From the NCBI RefSeq assembly GCF_028649655.1, contig NZ_JAQSLN010000001.1, positions 930,001-994,000 of the forward strand: a DNA stretch of 64,000 bases, read 5' to 3'. Below, piece by piece: positions 43,101 through 51,392 of the stretch. The position numbers were made by a program, and so were the translations under genes. The notes below the pieces were generated by a model. The model saw only the letters and a program-made list of their open reading frames with translations, made no database searches and was not told the origin of the DNA. The first letter of the stretch is position 1; each line of letters begins with the position of its first letter. Source of the DNA: Halobacteriovorax sp. GB3. GTDB taxonomy: Bacteria > Bdellovibrionota > Bacteriovoracia > Bacteriovoracales > Bacteriovoracaceae.

Positions 43101-44293
43101 AAAGGCAAGTTATTGAGGCCACAGAAGAAGTTACTAAACTTGGTGGTAAAGTTGTCATTGATCGTACTCAAGAAGACCTTCCTGGTTATTGTGTTGGACC
43201 TGCAATTTTTGAGGTTCCTTTTACAAGAGCTCTAGCAAAGGATAGTTTTTCTCAAATTGAACTTTTCGCTCCAGTGGTTCATATCGTTGGAGTTGATGGA
43301 CTTGATCAAGCACTGCAGGTTTATAACTCCACAGAGTACGCCCTGACGGGGGGAGTTTTCTCTCAATCACAAGATGATATCGACTATCTTTGTGCTAAGA
43401 TGGAAAATGGAAATATCTATGTCAATAGAACTATTACAGGTGCCCGTGTTGGAATTGAGCCATTTGGTGGGTTTAAACTCTCTGGAACGGGGCCAAAGGC
43501 CGGCGGAAAGGGTTATCTTCCAAGCTTTCACGTTTCAAGGCCTTCACTTGGACTCTCAGTTGAGCAAGAGATAGAAGGGGACTCTAATTATAATTTTGAT
43601 CTTTCAAGGCAAAGTAAGTTGGCCCTCGATAGTCGTTTTAATCGTTTTCTAAGCGCTATTGTTGAAATTGAAAGTAATTTCGAGTCTATTTTTATGGGAA
43701 TTTACGGCCAAGAAAAAGATGTCGTGAAGTCTTTTCATAAGTGGCTAAGAAATAATGGGCAAGAGTTCATTACTAAGCATCATCAGAATAAGAAGATACC
43801 TGGGCAGCTTTCTTACAATGACTTTACGATGACTCAAGAAGGTGCTGTTCTCGTTTCCTATAATGATAGGCCAGAACTTCTAACATTCATTGATGCTCTT
43901 ACTGCAATAGCTTTAGGTGTTGGACTGACAGTTGTTTCAAGAAACCATAAATCATACGCTTGGTGGAAGGGGATTCAGGATATCTGTCTCGCAAGCGGTC
44001 TTTCTCGTCACAATTTTGATGTATTTCTTAGTGATAAAGAAAACCTTGAACGTGCTATTCAAAATGAAAATATAGAAACGATTATTGTTGATGGTTCACT
44101 TGCCCGTGTACAAGAAGTTAATGATCTTCTCGCTCACTCAAAACTACATTCTAAGCATATGAAGAAGGTGCACAGTCATTTTGATGGACCAGCGGTTGAT
44201 GATTTCAAACGAATTGCCTCTCGTTATATTTGCGTTCGCTCATTTGCAGTCAATGTTATGCGCCATGGAGCTCCATTAGAACTAGATATATAA
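40115..44293 (+). CDS. putA: Bifunctional proline dehydrogenase / P5C dehydrogenase
   Basis: A 1392-residue PutA. A helical N-terminal region is followed by the FAD-dependent proline dehydrogenase barrel (about 340-600; HVSIKVSALC, NIDAEHYDYRD, IRLVKGAYWDAET). The aldehyde dehydrogenase domain spans about 690-1190 (APWNFPLAIPCG, FTGSKAVGK, EMGGKN and catalytic Cys944 in GQKCSACSR). A C-terminal domain of about 200 residues follows, as in long PutA types. There is no ribbon-helix-helix DNA-binding domain at the N-terminus, so it should not repress its own gene. It oxidises proline to glutamate and feeds electrons to the respiratory chain. proC follows 39 bases later on the same strand. Confidence 0.95.
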   Translation: MNSVGMKLNTFKLDQTNWEVIVNENFSPLLAENDQLKSLASDKLKQYINSEFSDFRVQLNFYGVSLLCAYFFEEKVIRVASSRLNSEMFLIQGKQTLSSFEGDLSNDEIFREYKKHAEKIASLSLKDFPSVYEQVTHVEGLVDLLDSKATSELGLAKVESKAGGLIEALLVKVNSYSPSLFEKISDFGLNLTANYALLRVHMLKFLAILPSLDHDTQGVEVKRILLESLRRLIKDSKKAKRLKKKGQEKALPSSYIIAVYFKFIFFKLIPSKPLAQFVRFSVRLMAKRFIAGETIETAEKSIKELALTGRDVTLDQLGELVVSEKEADHYCNEVIKLIKGFSLHVKKGDKNSAGVNRAHVSIKVSALCSDFKPQSFDYTYKLVAPRLKKILLCAKDEDVFINIDAEHYDYRDIVFKVYKKVLLETPELSDYKATGIVIQAYLRDGHTHLKEIVELAKERGHTMPIRLVKGAYWDAETVEADAHNFNAPEFLNKEETDLHFRQMIFEIFKSSPHIQLCIASHNFSDHCFSEALRSELYPDALPIEHQCLHMTYEALSTAMAKMGWPVRNYVPIGSLLVGMAYLVRRIMENSSQVGVLTIMRSHKKNISLQSPEQVHSENKKNGTLTHDQTVSGLTSQFFNVTPLRSYLDDQRVWLENSLSDFKAQLDQFYSNDFKVSGEEVSILSSSDPSLSVGKIQFATKEDANKAVEIVDQSYNSGEWAKTSWIHRASTLVRASEIMLSRRNELSALISYEAGKALDESLADVDEAIDFLNFYAREEGRYHKHSKEVLSRGATAVIAPWNFPLAIPCGMAVSSLVAGNTVILKSAEQTPLIAQELVNILHLAGVPKNVLIHLPGLGEIVGNELIHHERISSIVFTGSKAVGKIIEKAARARVYENKLHQLSYPVSIITEMGGKNATIVTANAELDETVSGILYSAFAHAGQKCSACSRVIVDNSVKDKLIARLKEAASDIEVGVAWNYSTSINPLITKEDKERVQRQVIEATEEVTKLGGKVVIDRTQEDLPGYCVGPAIFEVPFTRALAKDSFSQIELFAPVVHIVGVDGLDQALQVYNSTEYALTGGVFSQSQDDIDYLCAKMENGNIYVNRTITGARVGIEPFGGFKLSGTGPKAGGKGYLPSFHVSRPSLGLSVEQEIEGDSNYNFDLSRQSKLALDSRFNRFLSAIVEIESNFESIFMGIYGQEKDVVKSFHKWLRNNGQEFITKHHQNKKIPGQLSYNDFTMTQEGAVLVSYNDRPELLTFIDALTAIALGVGLTVVSRNHKSYAWWKGIQDICLASGLSRHNFDVFLSDKENLERAIQNENIETIIVDGSLARVQEVNDLLAHSKLHSKHMKKVHSHFDGPAVDDFKRIASRYICVRSFAVNVMRHGAPLELDI

Positions 44294-44332
44294 AAGACGA
44301 ATTTTGAAAATTAGTAGAAAGAGGAGAGTGTA

Positions 44333-45133
44333 GTGAAAGAATATAAAGTGGCCCTTTTGGGCTGTGGAAAAATGGTAAGTGCCCTTACTTTGGGTTGGAA
44401 AGATCATGTTCCTTTTCATCACTATACTTTTACTCCTTCAAAAACGAGGGCCAAGGATTTAGCGCAAAAACTAGAGGGTACTTTCGTTGAGACGTTGGAA
44501 CAATTACCACCATGCGATATCTACCTTCTTGGTTGCAAGCCGCAAAACGTCCAAGAACTCGCAACAGATTTAAAAGATAAAATCTCAAAAGATGCCATTA
44601 TTATTTCAGTTTTAGCGGGAGTTGAAACTAAGAGGCTACAAGAGCTCTTTGGTCCATCAAAAGTATTGAGAGTTATGCCTAATACACCAGTTCTTGTTGG
44701 TGCAGGTGTTAATGCACTCTATTTTTCTGAGTCTTTTAGTACTGATGAAAAGACATTTTTCCAAAAGTCTTTTGAAAGCTTTTCTATGGCCAAGGTCTTT
44801 GATCAAGAAGAAATGATTGATGTCATCACAGGAGTGAGTGGCTCTGGCCCTGCTTATATTTTTGAATTTGCAAGAATACTCAGTGAGAAACTCGTGTCTA
44901 TGGGGCTTGAGAGAGAGACTGCTCTGGATATGGTTATCGAGACGTTCTATGGCGCTTCAAAACTAATGAAAGAAAGTAACGATTCTCCACTAGAGCTTCG
45001 AAATAATGTGACTTCTAAGAAAGGCGTAACCCATGAGGCCTTGGAAGTATTTAAAGAAAATCAATTTGAATCGATCGTTTCTAAGGCCATTGATGCCGCT
45101 TTTAAAAGATCGGTTGAGCTCTCTAAGTCTTAG
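44333..45133 (+). CDS. proC: Pyrroline-5-carboxylate reductase
   Basis: A 266-residue protein of normal ProC length. The N-terminal NADP-binding loop LLGCGKM (9-15), the motif RVMPNTPVLVGAG and the C-terminal ITGVSGSGPAYIFEF helix are diagnostic. It reduces pyrroline-5-carboxylate to proline. The start is GTG with GAGGAGAGTGTA upstream. It is adjacent to putA, which runs the opposite direction of the pathway; co-transcription would create a proline/P5C cycle unless activity is controlled. Confidence 0.94.
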   Translation: MKEYKVALLGCGKMVSALTLGWKDHVPFHHYTFTPSKTRAKDLAQKLEGTFVETLEQLPPCDIYLLGCKPQNVQELATDLKDKISKDAIIISVLAGVETKRLQELFGPSKVLRVMPNTPVLVGAGVNALYFSESFSTDEKTFFQKSFESFSMAKVFDQEEMIDVITGVSGSGPAYIFEFARILSEKLVSMGLERETALDMVIETFYGASKLMKESNDSPLELRNNVTSKKGVTHEALEVFKENQFESIVSKAIDAAFKRSVELSKS

Positions 45134-45173
45134 GTTATAATAGATCAAACTGTTAATTAAACCGGAGTTTTCT

Positions 45174-45680
45174 TTGAAAGATATCGTCAATACTGTTTTA
45201 GACAAGGTTCCAGCTAAATATAGAGATACTGCACTCATCCGTCTTTTTGGATTAACAAAAGTTCCTCTTTTATTTTGGTTAAGGCCCAAGGTTATTGAAT
45301 TAAGCGACAAGCGTTGCTCTATTCTCATTCCACTAAATAGAAGAACAAAGAACCATTTAAACTCAATGTACTTTGGTGTTCTGGCCTGTGGGGCAGATGC
45401 CGCCGGTGGGCTTTCGGCCATGAAGCACATTATGCAAAGTGGAAAGAAGGTCTCTTTGGCCTTCAAAGAATTTAATGCAAAGTTTTTAAAGCGCGCCGAA
45501 GGGGATGTTCTTTTTAATTGTGAGCAAGGTGAAGAAATCTCAGCTTTCGTTGAAAAAGTACTCGCAAGTGATGAACGTCAGAATATGCCCGTTAAGATCA
45601 TTGCAACTTGCCCATCTATTGATGAGCATGAGCCAGTTGCAGAATTTGAATTAGTTCTCTCTTTGAAGAAAAAATCTTAG
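45174..45680 (+). CDS. DUF4442 hotdog-fold protein
   Basis: A 168-residue protein matching the DUF4442 thioesterase-like family: an amphipathic N-terminal helix followed by RRTKNHLNSMYFGVLACGAD, where the NH-x-N-S-x-Y pattern is the family core. Relatives are putative acyl-CoA thioesterases. The start codon is TTG at 45174 with CCGGAG seven bases upstream. It is the third + strand gene after putA and proC, 40 bases from proC. Confidence 0.8.
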   Translation: MKDIVNTVLDKVPAKYRDTALIRLFGLTKVPLLFWLRPKVIELSDKRCSILIPLNRRTKNHLNSMYFGVLACGADAAGGLSAMKHIMQSGKKVSLAFKEFNAKFLKRAEGDVLFNCEQGEEISAFVEKVLASDERQNMPVKIIATCPSIDEHEPVAEFELVLSLKKKS

Positions 45681-45684
45681 AATC

Positions 45685-46449
45685 TTAGGCCGGGTTGTTG
45701 TGCTCAATAAAAAAGCACTCAAGTTCACTAAACTCGGCCTGAATATAGCTCATTAAATTTTTTATCCCAAGTTCTTCTGTTGCATTATGACCGCCGGCAA
45801 ACATATGAACACCGGACTCTGCACTCTCATGCCAATCGTGTTCACTCATCTCTCCCGTTAAGTAACTATCAAGGCCTTCATAAGCAGCATCTTGCCAGCC
45901 ACTATTGGCACCGCCCGTAATGATTCCCATGGATTCAATTTCGTTTTGATCACTTACTGCGTGAAGGACATTGTGATTGAGAATTTTCTCAAGCTTCGTT
46001 TTCACATCACTTGCTTTTATTTTCGATTTGAAAACGCCCTTTACACCTGTAGGTGATCCTTTGTGGTCTCCAAAGGGAGCAAGGTTAGTAAGACCTAATT
46101 CTTTGGCGATCGTGGCCGCATTACCCATCTCAATTTGAGCATCAAGAGGTAAGTGGTAGCCAAAGAGATTGATCTCATTTCGAACCAGTGGTAGAACTCT
46201 TTTTGCAAAGGGCCCGGTGAGAGTTCTCACTCCGTGGAAATTCCAAAAAAGGCCGTGATGGCAAATAAGGGTGTCGGCATTTTCTTTGACGGCACAAGCG
46301 ACAGAGTGGCGAGTGGCCGATAAGGAGAAAGCTATTTTTTTGATTTCTTGCTTCCCTTCGATTTGTAGCCCATTTGGACCATAATCATTGAAAAGTTCTG
46401 GTTGTAAGAGAGTATTGAGATACTTTTCAAGTTCAGCTCTTTGAATCAC
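45685..46449 (-). CDS. NIF3-like dinuclear metal-centre protein
   Basis: A 254-residue protein of the NIF3/YbgI family. Metal-binding residues are visible in LICHHGLFW (His64, His65), HLPLDAQ and GGHNATE near the C-terminus. The family forms toroidal hexamers with two metal ions per subunit and has been linked to GTP cyclohydrolase-like or other hydrolase activity, with no firm general function. The start is GTG at 46449 with AAAGGA upstream, 13 bases after the TPR gene. Confidence 0.93.
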   Translation of the reverse strand: MIQRAELEKYLNTLLQPELFNDYGPNGLQIEGKQEIKKIAFSLSATRHSVACAVKENADTLICHHGLFWNFHGVRTLTGPFAKRVLPLVRNEINLFGYHLPLDAQIEMGNAATIAKELGLTNLAPFGDHKGSPTGVKGVFKSKIKASDVKTKLEKILNHNVLHAVSDQNEIESMGIITGGANSGWQDAAYEGLDSYLTGEMSEHDWHESAESGVHMFAGGHNATEELGIKNLMSYIQAEFSELECFFIEHNNPA

Positions 46450-46462
46450 TTTCTATCCTTTT

Positions 46463-47698
46463 CTATGTATGTGAGTCATCATCTTCAAGAAGGCGAGAGA
46501 GGCTCTCATCTTCTTTATCACCAGTCATCTCTTTTTCTAGATAACTCTGTTTGACTCGTTCAATTGTTGCTTTAAGATCCTCGTTAAAAGGAGCAAGCTT
46601 AATTGCTTTTTCAAACTCAGTGATGGCGAGATCCATATTCTTTGTCATCATATGGGCCCTACCCGCATTTATATAAGGGTATTCTCTATTTTGATATTTA
46701 GGAGCTTTCTTTGCAAGCTCAAACCATTTTAAACTTTCTTTAATGTGACCCTCGTTAAGAAGAAGAGAGCCGAGGTCATTGTATGGAGGCCCATAGTCAG
46801 GGTCTTTTTTTATGGCCTTTAGGCAGTGGCTTTTAGCTAATTCATTTTTACCTTGAAGAGTGTAGACCCAGGCAATTAAAGTATAAATTTCACCGGTTTC
46901 TTGAACTTCGGCTGCCTGATAGAAATTATAGAGAGCGTTTTCGTAATCTTTTCCAAAAACGGCTTTATGACCTAATTGAACAAAATCTTCGTACTTTTCT
47001 TCTTTCTTCTCTCCAAGTCCAAGAACTTTAGATTTATTCTTAGAATTCAAAAAGACTTCTTCTTCACTTAATTGATAGAGGGGAACTTTCGTTGGAATAA
47101 AATCACCCTCTTCATAATCATCCTCATCAAACTCGATATACTCTTCTTCGCCTCTTTCAAATTCATCATCTGAATGCACAAGTGTGAGGTGACCGAGAGA
47201 AAAAGGCGTGAATTCTTCTTTTTCAACAACTTCTTTTTCTAATTTCTCTTTTGGAAGATCTTCAATATTGATCGCACTGGCAAGAGCTGGTCTTGGAAGT
47301 GCAATATCGACATATGCAAGTTCCTGGCAAATGAGATGGAATGTTCTTGCGTATGCGTAGATTGTATTTATGTAATTTGTGATTTCTTTTGCTGTGGCCT
47401 TATCATCTTTTTTAATTTGAATAAGGGCATTCATAAACTCGTAATTGGCCTTAAGTTCTTGTGTGATCTCTTTAGAGCTAAGTTCCAGTGAGAGCTTATC
47501 AATAAATTGATCCTTAAGAACGTTTGATTCAATAATCTCATTGAGGTCAAAATGGAGTTTGTTTAATTCGCGAAGGACCTCATCGTTTGTTCCAAAATCT
47601 TTGAAACTAATGAGTGCGTGAAGAACTCTTTCCAAGTAAGCATTCGCTGAAAAAAGCTCACTTGTTAAAATATTTTTTAGCGTTTCATTTCTTCTCAT
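46463..47698 (-). CDS. TPR-repeat cytoplasmic protein
   Basis: A 411-residue protein without signal peptide. The N-terminal half is helical and ends in a very acidic segment. At least three tetratricopeptide repeats follow in the C-terminal third (ALYNFYQAAEVQETGEIYTL, AKSHCLKAIKKDPDYGPPYN, AITEFEKAIKLAPFNEDLKA). It is probably a scaffold for protein contacts; the partner is unknown. It is co-transcribed with the NIF3-like gene. AGGACTTAGTAT precedes the ATG. Confidence 0.82.
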   Translation of the reverse strand: MRRNETLKNILTSELFSANAYLERVLHALISFKDFGTNDEVLRELNKLHFDLNEIIESNVLKDQFIDKLSLELSSKEITQELKANYEFMNALIQIKKDDKATAKEITNYINTIYAYARTFHLICQELAYVDIALPRPALASAINIEDLPKEKLEKEVVEKEEFTPFSLGHLTLVHSDDEFERGEEEYIEFDEDDYEEGDFIPTKVPLYQLSEEEVFLNSKNKSKVLGLGEKKEEKYEDFVQLGHKAVFGKDYENALYNFYQAAEVQETGEIYTLIAWVYTLQGKNELAKSHCLKAIKKDPDYGPPYNDLGSLLLNEGHIKESLKWFELAKKAPKYQNREYPYINAGRAHMMTKNMDLAITEFEKAIKLAPFNEDLKATIERVKQSYLEKEMTGDKEDESLSRLLEDDDSHT

Positions 47699-47811
47699 AT
47701 ACTAAGTCCTAAGGCCTTTATTTTTCGCTTATTTTACACACACATCTTACGATTATCTGAGTGTTAGTTCTATACACGCTGCGCTCATTTGAGCTGCTTT
47801 TTTTCATAAAT

Positions 47812-47868
47812 GGGGGATGACCAAAGATCCTCTGGTCAGATGATTGAGACTAAACACGACTTTCCCCC
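47812..47868. other. Structured intergenic segment upstream of the TPR gene
   Basis: In the 272-base gap 47699-47970, GGGGGA (47812-47817) pairs with TCCCCC (47863-47868), enclosing a perfect inner stem TGACCA/TGGTCA (47818-47823/47833-47838). A CCCC/GGGG pairing follows at about 47867-47885. It could be the leader of the TPR message on the - strand or a small RNA. I see no ORF in this gap. Confidence 0.35.
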
Positions 47869-47929
47869 CGGAACTCATGTCTGGGGCTTACAATAGCGAA
47901 TGTTATTTTTTTGTGTAAGAAGACTTGTA

Positions 47930-47957
47930 AAAAAGAAACCCCGTCTAAGACGGGGTA
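47930..47957 (-). terminator. Rho-independent terminator of the Ser/Gly-rich protein gene
   Basis: CCCCGTC (47939-47945), loop TAA, GACGGGG (47949-47955). Read on the - strand it is followed by TTTCTTTTTT and lies 15 bases after the stop at 47971. Confidence 0.92.
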
Positions 47958-47970
47958 ATTATTGATTTTT

Positions 47971-50034
47971 TTATTTTACTTGTTCATATTCTAAAAGGCG
48001 GCCTTTCTCTTGAACACTTCCGTATCGAGTTGATACACGAGTGAAGATACTTCCATTCTTTCCACCAATTCCTTCACTGGCAAGTCCTCTAAAATTCATG
48101 ACGTCATTTCCATTGGCCTTCTTCTTATTAAAGAGCTTATCAAATGGATTTGATGAAGAAGAGCTCTTTTTTGATTTCGCTCTCGATCCACCACCGCTGT
48201 AAGCAAGGCTCCCACCAGAGCTTCCTCCATAATTTGCCTTTGACGCTTTTCCAACAAAAGCTGCCTTTTGTTGAGCTCCGGCCGTCTTTGCTGGAGGAGG
48301 AGCCTGAACAGAACCGACACCACCGCCGCCTCCGCCACCACCTTGAGCTGTATCTCCCGACTTAACAGTCGCGGCAGCACTTGGAGATGTTTCAAAGTCT
48401 CCACCTTTATCAGTATTACTAATGGCCGATCCTAATTGGAAATCAGTTGAAGCATAATCTTTTGATGATGACGTAGGATCATCTAGGGCCATGTCTGAAT
48501 CATTATCTCCTGATCCGTTTGAAATCGTCGCACTTCCTCCACCTGTGATCGTAAGACCTGTATCAGTATAGTTAGACGTTCTACCAAGAGAGGTTGCCGT
48601 ACAACCCTCACGCTCAGGATTTGCCTGACACTCTGTTGCTGTGAGCTCTCCTGTTGGAGGAGTCCAATCAACGGGCTCAAAAGCATCAACCTTTTTAATG
48701 GCCGTATCAATATTGTCTGCTTGGCTATTTAAGATTGCAGATTGAGCGACCTGCTCAACGGCCTTTACTCCCATCTCAATCATCGCTTGCTTAGCTGCAT
48801 CGTGACCATATTGACTGTTTTGTAAAAGCTCTTGAGCTTGTTGAGTGAGAAATTGATGACATTTTGCATCTGAGGTATTTTCCTCGCTTGCTGAAAATTT
48901 GATTCCAGAATAGTTTTGTTGTTGACCATTATTGAATTGAGTTGAATCAGCTAGTTCTGTGTCAGGAATTGCTTGGTTATAACTGAAGAAAAATCGTGCT
49001 TTTTCGTTATTATTACTATCTTTAAAAATGATACCTTTATTTAAATTGAAAGTTGCTGTGATCTTTTCACCTTCATAGTCAAATTCTGATTTACTTCCAT
49101 CATCTCCAAGCTCGAAACCTGATTTAAAAACTCTATTGAAGATCATCCTAGAAATATGTTTTGATATATTTTCAAAATTACCATTCAGATCATGATCTTT
49201 ACAAAGGTTAACGATTGTTTCGGTATTAGGCATATCTCTTAAAAAGGCAAACATTGTTGTCGCAAAACCTGCGCTCACTGCCGCCCTTTGTCCGGCCATA
49301 TCTGCCTGCATTTTTACATTATCTTTTTGAAGCTCTAAGCCTTTTGTAAAATTAAGGTCTGATTGCTGGGCCATTTCGGCCTGAGCTTCTTGTGCTTTTC
49401 CTTGTGCGACAACTCCTTGAACTGCTGCTGTAACTTGACTTCCGGCAATTGCCGCATTGTATGTTTGTACGAGCTTCTTACAAGCTGGATAGTCTTGTGT
49501 TTCAGCACCATTGCTTCTACATTTAATTTTTTGATCAGCTGTTTGGACAAATTCAGTATCGAGGGCCTCTTCTGGGTTAGAGTAATTGACGTAGCCACCA
49601 CTGATACTTGCGAAGTAGAGTTCACAATTGGAGACGACTTCAATTGTTTGATAAAGCGCTCGGTAGTAACTCTGTTGATAGCTCTTTTTTTGAAAGTTTT
49701 CATACATAGATTTCATTCTACTATCGTCGCTTCCACCTAGACTTAATTCTAGCTCACCATCATATGATTTGAACTGTTCTAGAAAATAAGATGCTAATAA
49801 ACCACCTGATCTTGATGAATAATCAGCGATACCTTCGTATTTATCCATGCTTTCTCTGTCTTTTTTTCGAACGGGATCAACTAGATTTAAAAAGTTCTTT
49901 TCACCTACAAGGGCCTGACAAATTTTAAAGTTCTTACTTCCACTAAACTTCACCTGAAGTCTATCCGTGTTAAGTGCAAAACTAGGCGCTTGGCAAAGAG
50001 AAATAATTGAGAGTATGGCGATTTTCTTTTTCAT
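47971..50034 (-). CDS. Large exported Gly/Ser-rich protein
   Basis: A 687-residue protein with a signal peptide (cleavage near SFALN). The middle region is helical and Gln/Ala-rich. Residues from about 470 on are low-complexity: Thr/Ser/Asp-rich, a GGGGGGGGVG run, a Pro-Ala stretch and KSKKSSSSS. The last 65 residues share a pattern with the end of the protein at 51393-53174: a serine run, N-x-D-V/I, then SI-F/W-x3-S-x-RY and R-L. No enzyme motif is seen. It is probably a lineage-specific envelope or surface protein. It has its own terminator. Confidence 0.65.
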   Translation of the reverse strand: MKKKIAILSIISLCQAPSFALNTDRLQVKFSGSKNFKICQALVGEKNFLNLVDPVRKKDRESMDKYEGIADYSSRSGGLLASYFLEQFKSYDGELELSLGGSDDSRMKSMYENFQKKSYQQSYYRALYQTIEVVSNCELYFASISGGYVNYSNPEEALDTEFVQTADQKIKCRSNGAETQDYPACKKLVQTYNAAIAGSQVTAAVQGVVAQGKAQEAQAEMAQQSDLNFTKGLELQKDNVKMQADMAGQRAAVSAGFATTMFAFLRDMPNTETIVNLCKDHDLNGNFENISKHISRMIFNRVFKSGFELGDDGSKSEFDYEGEKITATFNLNKGIIFKDSNNNEKARFFFSYNQAIPDTELADSTQFNNGQQQNYSGIKFSASEENTSDAKCHQFLTQQAQELLQNSQYGHDAAKQAMIEMGVKAVEQVAQSAILNSQADNIDTAIKKVDAFEPVDWTPPTGELTATECQANPEREGCTATSLGRTSNYTDTGLTITGGGSATISNGSGDNDSDMALDDPTSSSKDYASTDFQLGSAISNTDKGGDFETSPSAAATVKSGDTAQGGGGGGGGVGSVQAPPPAKTAGAQQKAAFVGKASKANYGGSSGGSLAYSGGGSRAKSKKSSSSSNPFDKLFNKKKANGNDVMNFRGLASEGIGGKNGSIFTRVSTRYGSVQEKGRLLEYEQVK

Positions 50035-50253
50035 AATGAGTCACTTATTCCAGTTGGTCTTGTGTTAAACCTATTATACGGTTACTCATCGGTTGTGGGG
50101 CGCAAATACTTGAGTTTAGAGGTCGCGTAAAGGGGGAGATGAACTCTAAGTCATTAAAAATATTTACTTTTACACTTTGTGAAAAATACCTCACACTAGC
50201 ATAAAATCGATAAAAGACCTGCCTAAGAAGGTTGGCAAAACAAGGAAGAGACA

Positions 50254-50679
50254 ATGTTATCAGAGCTACACGAGTATGAGTTAACGATCTTAGAAAAGCA
50301 TCTGGATACTTTTGGTCACGTCAATAATGCGACTTATTTAGAGCTCTATGAAGAGGCCAGATGGGATCTTATTTCAAATAGAAACTTTGGACTTAGAGAT
50401 ATTCAGAAAGCAAAGATTGGACCTGTCATTTTAAGAATTGATATCGCTTATAAGGCCGAACTTCGAAATCGTGAAAAGATAAAAATCGTCACGCAGACAA
50501 AAGAATATAAGAATAAACTTGTGATGGTTCTTGAGCAAAAAATGGTAAAAGAAGATGGAACTGTCGCTTCAAGTGCAATGCTTGAAATTGGACTTTTTGA
50601 TCTTAAAGAAAGACGCTTGATTGTCCCAACAGTAGAGTGGTTAAAGGCCATTGGTGTTAGTGAGCAACCGCCTCAGTAA
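50254..50679 (+). CDS. YbgC/FadM-type acyl-CoA thioesterase
   Basis: A 141-residue hotdog protein with the 4-hydroxybenzoyl-CoA thioesterase signature LDTFGHVNNATYLELYEEAR, where Asp18 is the expected catalytic residue. It should hydrolyse acyl-CoA or acyl-ACP thioesters in the cytoplasm. GGAAGAGACA precedes the ATG. Its end overlaps the end of the convergent peptidase gene by seven bases. Chain specificity cannot be read from sequence. Confidence 0.88.
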   Translation: MLSELHEYELTILEKHLDTFGHVNNATYLELYEEARWDLISNRNFGLRDIQKAKIGPVILRIDIAYKAELRNREKIKIVTQTKEYKNKLVMVLEQKMVKEDGTVASSAMLEIGLFDLKERRLIVPTVEWLKAIGVSEQPPQ

Positions 50680-51353
50680 GTATTATCAATGAAACGGTGA
50701 TAAATATCGCTGGCCTTCTCTTTAACTAGATCAAGGAGCATAATCTCTTTTGAATCGAGAGCATCTAAATGATCAACAAAAAAGGGAAGGTCATATTGTT
50801 TTTGAAACTCTTTGGCCTTCGCGTGAAAACTTAAGTGCCACGGCTCTCTTGCCACTCCTCCTAAGTCTTTTTCATAAGGGCGATAAAAAGGAGTTGATTC
50901 GAGATGCTCTTCTAAAAATAAACCAAGTCTTTCAAATATCCCTCCTTTTTCATACTCGCTAGGAATTAGCTGAACGTGATAATTTGGATCTTTCAAAAGA
51001 GCTCTTTTGTCGATGATATCAAAATCTGTTCCCCAGTGGTGGCGAGAAGCTCCAGGAAAGGCGGACCATCTTAAAATAGAATAAAGAATTTCTTCTTTAG
51101 AAAGTTCATCGTAGGGAAGTGGATTTGAATGTGAATCTAAAAGAGGACTTTCTCCCCTGGCCTTACGATTCCAAATGAGAACTTGCCTGTTGAAGTCTCT
51201 AAAACTACTTGCAAGCTGAATTTCGAGTCCAAAGTCATTGGCACTTTCTTTCAAGGTGAGGTAATGATCCAGAACATCTCTATGAAGAAAATGAGTCTTT
51301 TCTATCTCGATTAAATGCTCTGTTGTTTGTCCCTTTAATATTAAATCATTCAT
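50673..51353 (-). CDS. M15B (VanY/LAS) D,D-carboxypeptidase-like protein
   Basis: A 226-residue protein with the zinc-peptidase motifs of family M15B: ASSFRDFNRQ (substrate loop), SRHHWGTDFD with zinc ligands His105 and Asp112, and EPWHLSF with His173. Relatives remove the terminal D-Ala from peptidoglycan stem peptides. No signal peptide is apparent at this start, which is unusual for a wall enzyme; it might act inside the cell or be exported by another route. It lies 40 bases after the Ser-rich exported protein gene on the same strand. Confidence 0.87.
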   Translation of the reverse strand: MNDLILKGQTTEHLIEIEKTHFLHRDVLDHYLTLKESANDFGLEIQLASSFRDFNRQVLIWNRKARGESPLLDSHSNPLPYDELSKEEILYSILRWSAFPGASRHHWGTDFDIIDKRALLKDPNYHVQLIPSEYEKGGIFERLGLFLEEHLESTPFYRPYEKDLGGVAREPWHLSFHAKAKEFQKQYDLPFFVDHLDALDSKEIMLLDLVKEKASDIYHRFIDNTY

Positions 51354-51392
51354 CTTTAAAATTTATCATCAATTCTATGAACAAACAAAAGA

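Noticed and set aside
44990-45466. 158-residue ORF on the - strand opposite proC and the DUF4442 gene
   Set aside because: It lies antisense across two well-supported genes and shows no recognisable motif.
49335-49740. Overlapping ORFs of 122 and 125 residues within the Ser/Gly-rich protein gene
   Set aside because: They are frame shadows of a low-complexity coding region; the real frame has a signal peptide, ribosome site and terminator.
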